A stretch of 64,000 bases of DNA, taken from Flavobacterium psychrophilum (GTDB lineage: Bacteria > Bacteroidota > Bacteroidia > Flavobacteriales > Flavobacteriaceae). The notes below the pieces were generated by a model. That model had not been told where the DNA came from. It saw only the letters and a list, made by a program, of their open reading frames with translations, and did not search any database. The position numbers were made by a program, and so were the translations under genes. This document shows positions 17,801-27,145 of the stretch, in pieces (the first letter of the stretch is position 1; every line of letters begins with the position of its first letter). The stretch is taken from assembly GCA_945860385.1 (NCBI GenBank), contig CAMAQD010000008.1, positions 62,001 through 126,000 of the forward strand, read 5' to 3'.

Positions 17801-17844
17801 AAGAAATTGCCAAGAAATATAATAATAATTCTTGGCAATTTCTT
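17801..17844. terminator. Perfect 16-bp inverted repeat between two minus-strand transporter genes
   Basis: Arms 17801-17816 and 17829-17844 (AAGAAATTGCCAAGAA and its exact complement) around a 12-nt AT loop. It is 20 bp beyond the stop of the APC permease. The minus-strand exit sequence is AT-rich but not a clean T-tract, so it may terminate, stabilise the 3' end, or bind a protein. Confidence 0.65.
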
Positions 17845-17863
17845 GATTCTTTTTATATAAAAT

Positions 17864-19795
17864 TTACGCTTTTTGAAAATTCAGTTTACTGTTTTTTCGA
17901 CTAAAGCCAAAGTAAATCATAAGTCCAATGAGCAACCAAATAGTGAAATAAATCCAGTTCCAAACGCTTAATTGCGCCATCATATAAAGGCAACATATCA
18001 AACCCAAAAGCGGAATCAGCGATAAATTTTCTCTGTTAGACCAAATTGTCAATCCTACTAGAGCAAGCAAGAAAATCCACATCGGAATTTTGTGTTTAAA
18101 CAAACTGAAACCACTTTCGTACTTATCAGAATCGTGCACTGGCAAACCTTTGATTACAGTAGCATAGTGAGCATCATTTTGCTGATATTGGCTTAACAGA
18201 AGCTCTAAATCTGGGGTTTCATTGGTGTTGTTTTTAGCCTCTAAACCCAATAAATAATCAGATACTTTTACATAATGTTCTTTATCTAAAGAAGTAATAA
18301 TGTCAGCCGAACTTTTTATTTGAGTTTCATTGGTCAAAAAATCCATCGTTGCTTTTTGGTTGTAACCAAAAGAAAAAATAAGCCCAATAACAATTAAAAC
18401 AGGCATAACAAATTTAGAATTTACATAAGGCGTTTTGAATTTTCCGCGAGGAATATCCGTTTTATTTTGTAAAACCAAAACTCCGGCACAAACCAAAACA
18501 AAGGCAAACAAAGTTCCGATACTACACAAATCGGTCACCATTGTCAAATTCAAAAACAAAGCTGGAATTGCTACAACAAAGCCAGTTACAACTGTTGCAT
18601 AAGAAGGTGTTTTAAATTTTGGATGCACTGTAGAAAAACGTTTTGGCAACAAACCATCGCGACTCATACTCATCCAAATTCTTGGTTGCCCCATTTGAAA
18701 AACCAGTAAAACACTCGCCATTGCTATAACGGCACTCACGGCGATAATTCCTGACATCCATTTTAAATTCAATTTATCGAATACAAAAGCTAAAGGATCA
18801 CCCACATTTAATTCGCTGTAACTCACCATTCCTGTCAAAACCAAAGCTATGGCAATGTATAAAATGGTGCAAATAATAATGGCCCACATCATTCCTTTTG
18901 GCAAATCGCGCTGTGGATCTTTGCACTCTTCTGCTGTGGTAGAAATAGCATCAAAACCAATGTAGGCAAAGAAAACCGCTGAAACTCCTTTTAAAACCCC
19001 ACTCGCTCCATTCGGTGCAAACGGGTGCCAATTGGCTGTGTCAACATAAAAAACACCAACAGCAATCACCAAGAGGACAATACAAACCTTAATTACTACC
19101 ATCAAATTACTGGCATTTCTGGATTCTTTCATTCCGCGATACACCAAAGCCGTAATCAGAATAATAATTAGCAACGCAGGTAAATCAGCAACAAAATGGA
19201 AAGAACCAAGTACTGGCGAAGTCGTCCAAGCCGTGTATGCCGTTTGTAATCCTGAACTTAAATTTTCGAAAGATTTTCCACCTTGCATTAAAGCTGTGGC
19301 ATCTTTAAATCCATTCGAAGCCGTTAAATAATCCATTTGAACCCATTGTGGTAGTTGAATTCCTCCACTTTCAAGTAACCCTGTAAAATAATCACTCCAC
19401 GAAATGGCGACCGTTATATTACCAATAGCGTATTCCATTATCAAAGCCCAGCCAATAATCCAAGCAATAATTTCGCCGAAAGCTACATAAGAATAGGTAT
19501 AAGCACTTCCCGAAACCGGAACCATAGAAGCAAATTCTGCATAAGCAAAAGCGGCAAAACTACAGGCAATGGCGGTAAACAAAAAAAGAAAGATTACTGC
19601 TGGACCTCCATCGGCACTGGCTTTTCCTATGGTGCTAAAAATCCCTGCACCAACAATTGCAGCAATACCAAAAGCAGTTAAATCTCTGGCTGTCAGGTGT
19701 TTTCCTAATGCGTTATGACCATCAGATTCGTTTTTTTCAACTTGTTTTAAAATATCCTGAACTGTTTTTTTTCTAAATAAACCTGATAATGCCAT
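17864..19795 (-). CDS. APC-family amino acid permease with extra soluble insert
   Basis: 643 residues. The N-terminus has the cationic amino acid transporter-like pattern HLTARDLTAFGIAAIVGAGIFSTIGKA (about 33-60), and about twelve to fourteen helices follow. SAVFFAYIGFDAISTTAEECKDPQRDLPKG is the conserved APC loop. Unlike ordinary members (about 450-500 residues) it has a ~75-residue hydrophilic insertion (about 490-570, TNETQIKSSADIITSLDKEH... to ...PVHDSDKYESG) between late helices, and a long loop near 145-200. It imports amino acids across the inner membrane. It is divergent from L-serine dehydratase, and a link in amino-acid catabolism is an inference. Confidence 0.88.
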   Translation of the reverse strand: MALSGLFRKKTVQDILKQVEKNESDGHNALGKHLTARDLTAFGIAAIVGAGIFSTIGKASADGGPAVIFLFLFTAIACSFAAFAYAEFASMVPVSGSAYTYSYVAFGEIIAWIIGWALIMEYAIGNITVAISWSDYFTGLLESGGIQLPQWVQMDYLTASNGFKDATALMQGGKSFENLSSGLQTAYTAWTTSPVLGSFHFVADLPALLIIILITALVYRGMKESRNASNLMVVIKVCIVLLVIAVGVFYVDTANWHPFAPNGASGVLKGVSAVFFAYIGFDAISTTAEECKDPQRDLPKGMMWAIIICTILYIAIALVLTGMVSYSELNVGDPLAFVFDKLNLKWMSGIIAVSAVIAMASVLLVFQMGQPRIWMSMSRDGLLPKRFSTVHPKFKTPSYATVVTGFVVAIPALFLNLTMVTDLCSIGTLFAFVLVCAGVLVLQNKTDIPRGKFKTPYVNSKFVMPVLIVIGLIFSFGYNQKATMDFLTNETQIKSSADIITSLDKEHYVKVSDYLLGLEAKNNTNETPDLELLLSQYQQNDAHYATVIKGLPVHDSDKYESGFSLFKHKIPMWIFLLALVGLTIWSNRENLSLIPLLGLICCLYMMAQLSVWNWIYFTIWLLIGLMIYFGFSRKNSKLNFQKA

Positions 19796-20149
19796 TTTGT
19801 GAATTTTATCGTTATCTGTAAAAATATTGTAAATTATGCAACATTATTTTACTTATGATGCGAAATATTTTGCTTTTTCAAATATATAAAACAAATTGAA
19901 TTTATAAAGTTTTGAAATAACATTTTTATAATTTAAAAATTCAATTTTTAAAAATAGTAAAGCAGTTCTATTTATTATCAAATAAATATAAATTGTTTAG
20001 TTAGAACTTTAAATTTAATGATTGTTGGTATAATTTTGTCGGCATTAAAAGCCGAAGAATTTATTCCTTAGAATTCCATCTGACGAAATCTTTTAATTAA
20101 TAATATTTAAATATAAAAAATGTAACGTAAATTATAGCACTCAAACTTC
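19796..20149. other. AT-rich divergent intergenic region
   Basis: About 354 bp between the divergent APC permease and L-serine dehydratase genes. It must carry both promoters. Visible are a short stem (TCGGC 20039-20043 / GCCGA 20051-20055) and a TANNTTTG box just after it at 20150. No protein-like open frame and no recognised riboswitch. Confidence 0.45.
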
Positions 20150-20157
20150 TATATTTG
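20150..20157 (+). promoter_or_regulatory. Candidate -7 box (TATATTTG) for L-serine dehydratase
   Basis: Exact TANNTTTG match 19 bp before the ATG at 20176, implying a very short leader. No TTG at the usual -33 distance is seen. Confidence 0.4.
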
Positions 20158-20175
20158 TTCTATAAATTGTCACTT

Positions 20176-21603
20176 ATGGAAGAATGTATTTCGGTTTTTG
20201 ATATGCTAAAAATTGGTGTCGGTCCATCTAGTTCACATACACTTGGACCTTGGCGCGCTGCCGAACGTTTTATAGGAGAATTGCGAGCCAATAATAAATT
20301 TGGACAAACACTTTCTATAAAAGTAGATTTGTACGGTTCGCTTTCCTTAACGGGCAAAGGTCACGCCACTGATTTAGCCATAATGCTGGGTTTAAGCGGT
20401 CAGGATCCCGAATATATTCCTGTTGAAAATATAGCCAAAATTATTGCTGAAATTAAAGCCAAAAAAATGCTTCTCTTAGGCAATGAAATAGAAATTCCCT
20501 TTTGCTTTGATGAAGACATCATTTTCAATAAAAACTTCCTTCCTTTTCATGCCAATGGATTGACTTTTACGGCAAGTCTGCTTGATACAACTGAATATTC
20601 TTCGACCTACTACTCCATCGGTGGCGGATTTGTTGTGGTTGAAGAACGGGTCAATGCCAAAAAGAAAATTCAAATAAAATGTGCTTTTCCGTTCCCCATT
20701 CAAAATGCCGATGAATTATTAAACTATACTTTAGAACAAAACAAAAGCATTTCGGAGATTGTTTACGAAAATGAAAAATCAATGCGTTCCGAAGCCGAAA
20801 TTCATCACGAATTAATGCGCATTTGGAACACTATGCTCGAATGTATGTACATCGGTTGCCATTCCGAAGGGATTCTTCCAGGTGGATTAAATGTGCGCAG
20901 AAGAGCATTTGATATGCACCAACATCTCATTGGTTTAGCCAACTATGATTGCCCACAAACGTGGTTGGAACAAATTCGATTGACAGAAGTGAAATTCAGA
21001 CAAATCCTGAAATGGGTTTCCTGTTTTGCCTTGGCAGTCAATGAAGTCAACGCGGCTTTAGGCCGTGTCGTAACCGCACCGACAAACGGAAGTGCTGGTG
21101 TAATTCCAGCCGTTTTGATGTATTATTTGGTCATCGAAAATCACAATGCAGGCGAAAAAGAAATCAAACAATTCCTGATGGTTGCCGGAGAAATTGGCAG
21201 TATTTTCAAAAAAGGCTCCACTATTTCCGCAGCAATGGGAGGTTGTCAGGCAGAAATTGGAGTTTCCTCAGCCATGGCAGCTGCAGCTTTATGTGAATTA
21301 ATGGGCGGAACTCCAGCCCAAGTTTTAATGGCAGCCGAAATCGCTATGGAACATCATCTCGGATTGACTTGTGATCCCGTGGGTGGTTTGGTTCAAATTC
21401 CCTGTATCGAAAGAAATACAATGGGAGCAATTAAAGCCATAAATGCGGCAGAATTAGCCTTAGAAACCGACCCGAAAAATGCCAAAGTACCATTAGATAA
21501 AGTGATTGATACGATGTGGCAAACTGCCAAAGATATGAACAACAAATACAAAGAAACTTCCGAAGGTGGATTGGCAGTCGCCGTAAATATGGCAGATTGT
21601 TAG
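20176..21603 (+). CDS. sdaA: L-serine ammonia-lyase (iron-sulfur dependent, single-chain)
   Basis: 475 residues from ATG 20176 ([22 protein letters not shown]); an in-frame TTG at 20155 overlaps the promoter-like box and is rejected. It converts L-serine to pyruvate and ammonia using a 4Fe-4S cluster. The N-terminal beta domain has the [17 protein letters not shown] motif (about 17-33). The C-terminal catalytic domain has [14 protein letters not shown], the [23 protein letters not shown] loop and [16 protein letters not shown] with the cluster-type cysteines. Length fits the fused single-chain type (SdaA/SdaB of E. coli). Divergent from an amino acid permease. Confidence 0.95.
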   Translation: MEECISVFDMLKIGVGPSSSHTLGPWRAAERFIGELRANNKFGQTLSIKVDLYGSLSLTGKGHATDLAIMLGLSGQDPEYIPVENIAKIIAEIKAKKMLLLGNEIEIPFCFDEDIIFNKNFLPFHANGLTFTASLLDTTEYSSTYYSIGGGFVVVEERVNAKKKIQIKCAFPFPIQNADELLNYTLEQNKSISEIVYENEKSMRSEAEIHHELMRIWNTMLECMYIGCHSEGILPGGLNVRRRAFDMHQHLIGLANYDCPQTWLEQIRLTEVKFRQILKWVSCFALAVNEVNAALGRVVTAPTNGSAGVIPAVLMYYLVIENHNAGEKEIKQFLMVAGEIGSIFKKGSTISAAMGGCQAEIGVSSAMAAAALCELMGGTPAQVLMAAEIAMEHHLGLTCDPVGGLVQIPCIERNTMGAIKAINAAELALETDPKNAKVPLDKVIDTMWQTAKDMNNKYKETSEGGLAVAVNMADC

Positions 21604-21704
21604 AGAATAATTCAAAAAAATCACAAATAAACTATTTTTTGAAAAATACAATTTCTTTAGTAACAGAATATTGCTGTCATTTGCAATCTTAAAATAAAAT
21701 CAGA

Positions 21705-22682
21705 ATGAAAACGACGGCTCCTGATGAAAATCCAATAAAAAAAAGCATACTCGATAAAACCATCACCACTCGGGAAGTAATCTTTATGTTTTTTGTAGTT
21801 TTATGCTTGTCACCCTTAATTTCACCGCCAATCGCATTGCTGATGGGATTGATAATTGCCCAATTTATTGGTCACCCCTATTTGAACTTAAATCACAAAG
21901 CAACCCATATTTTATTGCAGGTTTCAGTCGTTGGATTAGGCTTTGGGATGAATGTAAATAGCGCTTTACAAGCGGGAAAAGAAGGTTTCATACTCACAAT
22001 AGTTTCAATTATTGGAACTATCTTAATCGGGATTTTCTTGGGTAAAATATTAAAAATAGAAGAAAAAATATCCTTTCTAATTTCCACAGGAACCGCTATT
22101 TGTGGCGGAAGTGCTATTGCTGCAATTTCGCCTGTTATTAAAGCCAATGAAAAACAAATTTCAGTGGCTTTGGGAACTATTTTTATTTTGAATTCGGTGG
22201 CTTTAGTTATTTTTCCATTTATTGGTCACTACCTGAATTTATCCGAAACCCAATTTGGTTTGTGGTGCGCCATCGCTATTCACGATACGAGCTCGGTGGT
22301 CGGAGCAGCCGGAAAATATGGGGCTCATGCTCTGGAAGTGGCCACAACCGTAAAATTAGCCAGAGCTTTATGGATTATTCCCATTGCGCTTTTATCGACC
22401 TTTATTTTCAAAAATAAAGAAACCAAAATCAAAATTCCTTATTTCATCGGACTGTTTATTTTGGCAATGATTGCCAATACGTATATTCCATTAGTTCAAA
22501 ATTATAGCCATTACATCATTGGTTTTGCGAAAGCCACTTTGACCCTGACGCTGTTTCTAATTGGATGCGGTTTGTCTCGAAAAGTATTGGTTTCTGTGGG
22601 TTATAAACCTCTAGTGCAAGGTATTGTAATTTGGATTATCATCTCAGTTTCGACATTATGGGCTATTATTTCATTGATTTAA
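21705..22682 (+). CDS. YeiH-family (UPF0324) putative sulfate/anion exporter
   Basis: 325 residues, about ten transmembrane helices. Family hallmarks are the GLIIAQFIGHPY-like opening helix, LLQVSVVGLGFGMN, STGTAICGGSAIAAISPVIKA (about 125-145) and AIAIHDTSSVVGAAGKYG (about 191-208) with the conserved HDTSSVVGA. The family is annotated as putative sulfate exporters, with some members implicated in sulfite or taurine-sulfur handling; transport has rarely been measured. It lies 101 bp after sdaA on the same strand, but a functional link is not evident. Confidence 0.88.
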   Translation: MKTTAPDENPIKKSILDKTITTREVIFMFFVVLCLSPLISPPIALLMGLIIAQFIGHPYLNLNHKATHILLQVSVVGLGFGMNVNSALQAGKEGFILTIVSIIGTILIGIFLGKILKIEEKISFLISTGTAICGGSAIAAISPVIKANEKQISVALGTIFILNSVALVIFPFIGHYLNLSETQFGLWCAIAIHDTSSVVGAAGKYGAHALEVATTVKLARALWIIPIALLSTFIFKNKETKIKIPYFIGLFILAMIANTYIPLVQNYSHYIIGFAKATLTLTLFLIGCGLSRKVLVSVGYKPLVQGIVIWIIISVSTLWAIISLI

Positions 22683-22695
22683 TTTGAAATTTATT

Positions 22696-23067
22696 ATGCT
22701 AAAAAACAGTCGGATACGATACTTTATTTTAATACTAATTGTAATTGCACTTGGCATAACTTCCAGAAAAATGGAAGGAGTTCCAACGTTTTTTGGTGAC
22801 ACCCTTTATGCTGTAATGATTTATTTTGGAATGCGAATGCTTTTTGTCAATATCAATATCAAAAAAACAGCAATGCTTGCTTTGCTTATTTGCTTTGCCA
22901 TCGAGTTTCTCCAACTTTATGACGCTGAATGGATGTTGGAAATTAGACGAACCACATTTGGACATTATGTCTTGGGACAAGGTTTTCTCTGGAGTGATTT
23001 GGGTTATTATACGCTTGGAATTATAATGGCGTTTTTGCTTGATAATAATTTTGTCAAAAAAAAATAA
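22696..23067 (+). CDS. DUF2809 membrane protein
   Basis: 123 residues from ATG 22696 (an in-frame TTG at 22684 is a weaker start). Four predicted helices. The family pattern is SRKMEGVPTFFGDTLYAVMIYFGMRMLF near the N-terminus and EFLQLYDAEWMLEIRRTTFGHYVLGQGFLWSDLGYYTLG in the second half. Inner-membrane protein of unknown function. It starts 13 bp after the YeiH-like gene and is probably cotranscribed. Confidence 0.8.
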   Translation: MLKNSRIRYFILILIVIALGITSRKMEGVPTFFGDTLYAVMIYFGMRMLFVNINIKKTAMLALLICFAIEFLQLYDAEWMLEIRRTTFGHYVLGQGFLWSDLGYYTLGIIMAFLLDNNFVKKK

Positions 23068-23102
23068 CTACCTTCAGCAGACTGACTTTTATAAAATATT
23101 TT

Positions 23103-23148
23103 GTCGCAGTTTACAGTTTTAAATTCTTACTATACTGCAAACTGCGAC
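23103..23148. terminator. Long hairpin shared by convergent DUF2809 and kup genes
   Basis: Fifteen-base arms at 23103-23117 and 23134-23148 (GTCGCAGTTT... / ...AAACTGCGAC) with one mismatch that becomes G-U in minus-strand RNA. It sits between the two convergent stops (23067, 23162), as expected for a bidirectional terminator, though neither side has a strong T-tract. Confidence 0.7.
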
Positions 23149-23161
23149 TGATTACTTAAAC

Positions 23162-25096
23162 CTATTTCCTTTCCAATTCCAAGTTAACAATCGGCTGATA
23201 AACAAACGGCACTTCTTCGATTTCTACATCACTTTTGTCCAATCCAAATGCTCTTGTATCCGAAAGAGAGCAGTTTTTAAGCATATAATAAGAATTCAAA
23301 AGCAGGCTGTCTTTAATCGTAAACTCATTTTCAACCGACAAGAATTTTTCCAAAATAATGAATTTAAAATCGGGTTCTGAATTGTATTTTGTAGAGCCAT
23401 CTGGACGAATGTGCAAACTTAATTCTTTGTCTTTTACCAAATTTTGTACAATCTTCTTGAAATACAATTCCACTTTGGGCTGGATTCTAAAACCAATATT
23501 CAAGATGATTTTAATTACTTTATCGTCTAATAATTCGATTACTTCATAATTCAGTGTAAAAGGTTCATTGGTTCTATTGATGTGAAAAAACCAGTAAACA
23601 TCGGCTCTTTTTGGCTTTTTGGAGAAAATAGATTTCAGAATTTTTTCTTCCACCTCATAATTTTTATCTGCTTTTGACAGGTAAATTAAATGTGTGGCAT
23701 ATTTAGGAATGCTATCATCAGTACTCAATTCCTGAAGTTGTTGGGTGTGTTCTGCCAAATTAGTAAACTTCAAAAACCTATTATTTATTTTTCTAGCAAA
23801 AAACCAAGCGTACATCGTCAAGAAAATAAAAAGCTCGAAGAACAAGAACATCCAACGTTCTTTTATTTTTACAATATTGGCAATAAAAAAAGCAATTTCA
23901 ATAACAACAAAAATGCTTATAATCAAGGTGATTAAAATTCGGTTCATTTTCCGAATGTAAATCAGATAATAATTCAACAAAACAGTCGTCATCAACATAG
24001 CAATTGTGATAGAAAACCCATAAGCGGCTTCCATATTCGAAGAATTTTTGAAATACAAAATCATCAAAATACATCCTATCCAAAGAATGGTATTTACCGA
24101 AGGAATGTAGATCTGTCCTTTCAAATTAGTTGGATTTCGCATCGTCACCCTTGGCCAAAAATTAAGCGACATCGCTTCGTTTATCAAGGTGTAAGAGCCG
24201 CTTATCAAGGCTTGAGATGCAATAATTGCAGCAAAAGTGGCAATAATTACTCCCGAGAGTAAAAACCATTGCGGCATAATGGTATAAAAAGGATTTCTCC
24301 CTTCGAGAAATGTATTTCCTTGCGTCATCAGCCAAGAAGCTTGCCCTAAATAGTTCACAACTAAAGCAATTTTGACAAAAATCCAAGTAATTCTAATATT
24401 GTTTTTTCCGCAATGTCCTAAGTCAGAATACAAAGCCTCTGCCCCAGTTGTGCACAAAAATACGGCTCCCAATAACCAAAAACCTTGCGGATATACGACT
24501 AATAATTCATAGGCATAAACTGGATTCAAGGCTTTTAGAATGGCTGGATGTTCCAATATTTGGACGAATCCTAATATAAAAAGCATCGAGAACCAAACTA
24601 CCATTGCAGGTCCAAAAAAGAAACCTACTTTTTGTGTTCCAAATCGTTGAAAAAAGAACAACGCCGATAAAATAGTAATCACGATAGGCAGTATTGGAAT
24701 TTCAGGAAAGACAGCCGCCAAACCTTCCACAGCAGAAGCTACAGAAATGGGTGGTGTTATAATTCCGTCTGCCAAAAGTGTCGTGGCACCAAGAATGGTT
24801 GGAATAACCAATTTTCCTTTACCAAATCGTTTTACTAATGCGTAGAGCGAAAAAACACCGCCTTCGCCGTGATTATCCGCTGAAAGTGTCAACAAAATAT
24901 ATTTGAATGTCGTTTGAAAAGTTAGCGTCCAGAAAATACATGAAATCCCTCCATAGACTAACAATTCGGATATTTCTCTTTCGCCAATAATGGCTTTCAT
25001 AACATATAACGGACTCGTTCCAATGTCGCCGTATATAATTCCCAAGGCGACCAAGAGCGAAGCCGCACTAACTTTTTGAAGGGTTGATTTATTCAT
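23162..25096 (-). CDS. kup: Kup-family low-affinity potassium transporter
   Basis: 644 residues. Twelve transmembrane helices in about 1-430, then a ~200-residue cytoplasmic domain. The Kup hallmark GIIYGDIGTSPLYVMKAI is at about 19-36; ADGIITPPISVASAVEGL (about 109-126) and the GHCGKNNIRITWIFVKIALVVNYLGQASWL stretch follow. It brings K+ into the cell, probably with protons. The KdpE- and KdpD-like genes lie immediately upstream on the same strand (101-bp gap), which suggests Kup expression responds to this pair. Confidence 0.95.
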   Translation of the reverse strand: MNKSTLQKVSAASLLVALGIIYGDIGTSPLYVMKAIIGEREISELLVYGGISCIFWTLTFQTTFKYILLTLSADNHGEGGVFSLYALVKRFGKGKLVIPTILGATTLLADGIITPPISVASAVEGLAAVFPEIPILPIVITILSALFFFQRFGTQKVGFFFGPAMVVWFSMLFILGFVQILEHPAILKALNPVYAYELLVVYPQGFWLLGAVFLCTTGAEALYSDLGHCGKNNIRITWIFVKIALVVNYLGQASWLMTQGNTFLEGRNPFYTIMPQWFLLSGVIIATFAAIIASQALISGSYTLINEAMSLNFWPRVTMRNPTNLKGQIYIPSVNTILWIGCILMILYFKNSSNMEAAYGFSITIAMLMTTVLLNYYLIYIRKMNRILITLIISIFVVIEIAFFIANIVKIKERWMFLFFELFIFLTMYAWFFARKINNRFLKFTNLAEHTQQLQELSTDDSIPKYATHLIYLSKADKNYEVEEKILKSIFSKKPKRADVYWFFHINRTNEPFTLNYEVIELLDDKVIKIILNIGFRIQPKVELYFKKIVQNLVKDKELSLHIRPDGSTKYNSEPDFKFIILEKFLSVENEFTIKDSLLLNSYYMLKNCSLSDTRAFGLDKSDVEIEEVPFVYQPIVNLELERK

Positions 25097-25197
25097 TTTA
25101 TTTTAAATTTTGATATTAATTTTTAGACATAGAAATCCTCTTCGCAATGATTTTGTACATTACAATTGAAATTAGTTTTTAAAAAATTGGCTATTTT

Positions 25198-25884
25198 TTA
25201 GCTGGTATTGAAGCGATAACCCACACCTGATTCTGTGATGATAAATTTTGGTCGGTTGGGATCATCTTCAATTTTTTTGCGAAGTTGCGCAACGAAAACC
25301 CGTAAGTATTGCGTTTGTTCGGAATAACTGTTACCCCAAACTTCTTTCAGCAAATAGTGATGCGTTAAGACTCTGCCTTCATTCTTGACTAAAATGGAAA
25401 GCAAATTATATTCAGTGGCGGTAAGTTTTAAAATTTCGTCATTTAATTTCACGACTCTCGAAGTAAAATCAATCGAAACATTTCCAAATTGGATTATCGG
25501 TTCATTATCCTTTTGAACTAAATTTCGTAAAGCAGTACGAATCCTCGCCAACAATTCTTGGGTACGGAAAGGTTTTGTCAAATAATCATTCGCACCACTG
25601 TCCAAGGCGTTGACAATTTCTTCTTCGGAATTTTTCACCGTTAAAATAATGATAGGATTTTTATACCATTCTCTCAATCGTTTCAAAACGACTTGCCCAT
25701 CTTCGTCAGGTAAGCCCAAATCCAAAATAATCAAATCGGGCTGATGATTGGCAGCTGCTAATAGTCCTTCTTTGGCATTTACAGCAAAAAAAGTCTTATA
25801 CCTATTGGAGTCTAAAGTGATTTCAAGCAATTTTCGGATTTGAACTTCATCGTCAATGACTAATATTTCCGCTTGATTATTCAT
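25198..25884 (-). CDS. kdpE: OmpR-family response regulator, KdpE-like
   Basis: 228 residues. Receiver domain about 5-118 with acidic pocket Asp11/Asp12, phospho-acceptor Asp55 (IILDLGLPDEDG) and Lys104 (YLTKPF). The C-terminal winged-helix DNA-binding domain (about 130-226) has LTATEYNLLSILVKNEGRVLTHHYLLKEVWG and YLRVFVAQLRKKIEDDPNRPKFIITESGVGYRF, characteristic of KdpE. It overlaps the end of the sensor kinase gene by 8 bp, so the two are cotranslated. No kdpFABC pump is in the window; the likely local target is kup. Confidence 0.88.
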   Translation of the reverse strand: MNNQAEILVIDDEVQIRKLLEITLDSNRYKTFFAVNAKEGLLAAANHQPDLIILDLGLPDEDGQVVLKRLREWYKNPIIILTVKNSEEEIVNALDSGANDYLTKPFRTQELLARIRTALRNLVQKDNEPIIQFGNVSIDFTSRVVKLNDEILKLTATEYNLLSILVKNEGRVLTHHYLLKEVWGNSYSEQTQYLRVFVAQLRKKIEDDPNRPKFIITESGVGYRFNTS

Positions 25885-26989
25885 TTGAAATTTCTTTAGT
25901 ATTCATAACTAATGCTGGAAATTCTATGGTAAAAACGGAACCGCCTTCCTCCCTGTTTTCTAATGTTATTGTGCCGTTTTGTGCTTCTACAAATCCTTTT
26001 ACGATGGACAATCCTAATCCTGTTCCACCCGTTTTTGAATTTTGTAATCTGTAAAATTTATCAAATACTTTATCAATTTCATCTTCAGGAAAACCATTAC
26101 CGTCATCGGCAATGCTGATCACACAAGGCATAATTTCTTTCGGATTGTATTCAAATTCCACATCAGGTTTGTATTCCACTTTTACTTCAATTTTTGCTCC
26201 TTTTGGCGTGTATTGAGAAGCGTTAAATATTAAATTATAAATAATTTGCTCCGTCAAACCATAATCCAATTTGAAAAGCGGCAAAGTATCATCAACAGCA
26301 ACCACAACTTTGTGAAACTGCAAATCTTCTTTCAAATGATTCAATACATTATAAACTAATTCTTTTAAATCACACCAATCCATTTTGGGCTGAATTACTC
26401 CTGATTCCAATCTGGACATATTCAACAAATTCTCCACCTGATGATTTAATCGTAAAGACGCTTTCTCAATTTCTAAATATAATTCCCCTTTATTTTCTTC
26501 AGAAATACTGATGGTTTCACTTTGAATTGTATCAATGGCGCCCATAATGGCAGAAATTGGCGTGCGTAATTCGTGTGATAACGAATCCAGCAAAGCATTG
26601 TACAATTTCATGGTATTAACTCGGACTTCTTTTATCTGTAATCTTTTTTCTGCTTTCCTGATTTTATGCGTGAGAACCCCATTGATGAGAGCAATAATGA
26701 AAAACAAAATCAGCAATAACGCATCTTCTGCACTATAAATATGAAAAGTATAATAAGGTTGAATGAAGAAGAAATTTAGGATTAATGCGCTCAAAACAGC
26801 ACTCAATAATACTGGAAGAATATCTAAAGACATTGCCAACAAAGAAACAACTACCAAGAGGATGTAGCCAACAACTTTGTAGTCTAAAAAACTCCTTGTA
26901 AACAAACACAAAGAGGCGACAATACCTACTGATACGACACAAATTAAATATTGATTTTTTAACTTTATACGACTTAAGATAGTTTTCAT
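25877..26989 (-). CDS. KdpD-like sensor histidine kinase lacking the N-terminal KdpD domain
   Basis: 370 residues, far shorter than E. coli KdpD (894). Four transmembrane helices (about 15-30, 40-56, 60-78, 88-106) form the KdpD/DUF4118 membrane module. A HisKA domain follows with His139 (DSLSHELRTPISAIMGA), then the ATPase with N-box NLIFNASQYTPKGA, G1 DDGNGFP, F-box FDKFYRL and G2 GGTGLGLSIVKGFVEAQNG. The N-terminal KdpD and Usp-like domains are absent, as in several Bacteroidota homologues. It probably senses potassium or osmotic state, by inference from the relatives and from the neighbouring kup. Confidence 0.88.
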   Translation of the reverse strand: MKTILSRIKLKNQYLICVVSVGIVASLCLFTRSFLDYKVVGYILLVVVSLLAMSLDILPVLLSAVLSALILNFFFIQPYYTFHIYSAEDALLLILFFIIALINGVLTHKIRKAEKRLQIKEVRVNTMKLYNALLDSLSHELRTPISAIMGAIDTIQSETISISEENKGELYLEIEKASLRLNHQVENLLNMSRLESGVIQPKMDWCDLKELVYNVLNHLKEDLQFHKVVVAVDDTLPLFKLDYGLTEQIIYNLIFNASQYTPKGAKIEVKVEYKPDVEFEYNPKEIMPCVISIADDGNGFPEDEIDKVFDKFYRLQNSKTGGTGLGLSIVKGFVEAQNGTITLENREEGGSVFTIEFPALVMNTKEISNE

Positions 26990-27010
26990 AAGAATTCCTT
27001 ATTGACAATG

Positions 27011-27018
27011 CAAAGTTA
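27011..27018 (-). promoter_or_regulatory. Candidate -7 box (TAACTTTG) for the kinase-regulator-kup unit
   Basis: On the minus strand the sequence reads TTAACTTTGCATTG, an exact TANNTTTG match followed by CA, 22 bp before the kinase ATG at 26989. Confidence 0.45.
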
Positions 27019-27111
27019 AAGGATATGCCATAAGTATTTTATAATATAACTCCTTATAACATAAAGATTTTATAAAGATTTTTTGATTGTCAGATTTATG
27101 TTTAATTTGAT

Positions 27112-27119
27112 TAATTTTG
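27112..27119 (+). promoter_or_regulatory. Candidate promoter of panB (TTG ... TAATTTTG)
   Basis: TAATTTTGCAC is an exact TANNTTTG match 26 bp before the panB ATG. A TTG at 27087-27089 lies 22 bp upstream of it, within the range known for the Bacteroidota -33/-7 promoter type. Confidence 0.5.
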
Positions 27120-27145
27120 CACTCTAATAAAATTCCTAAATCAAA

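Noticed and set aside
20150..20175. Riboswitch upstream of L-serine dehydratase
   Set aside because: The leader would be too short (about 12-19 nt after the promoter box) to hold a riboswitch; no glycine- or SAM-type structure is visible.
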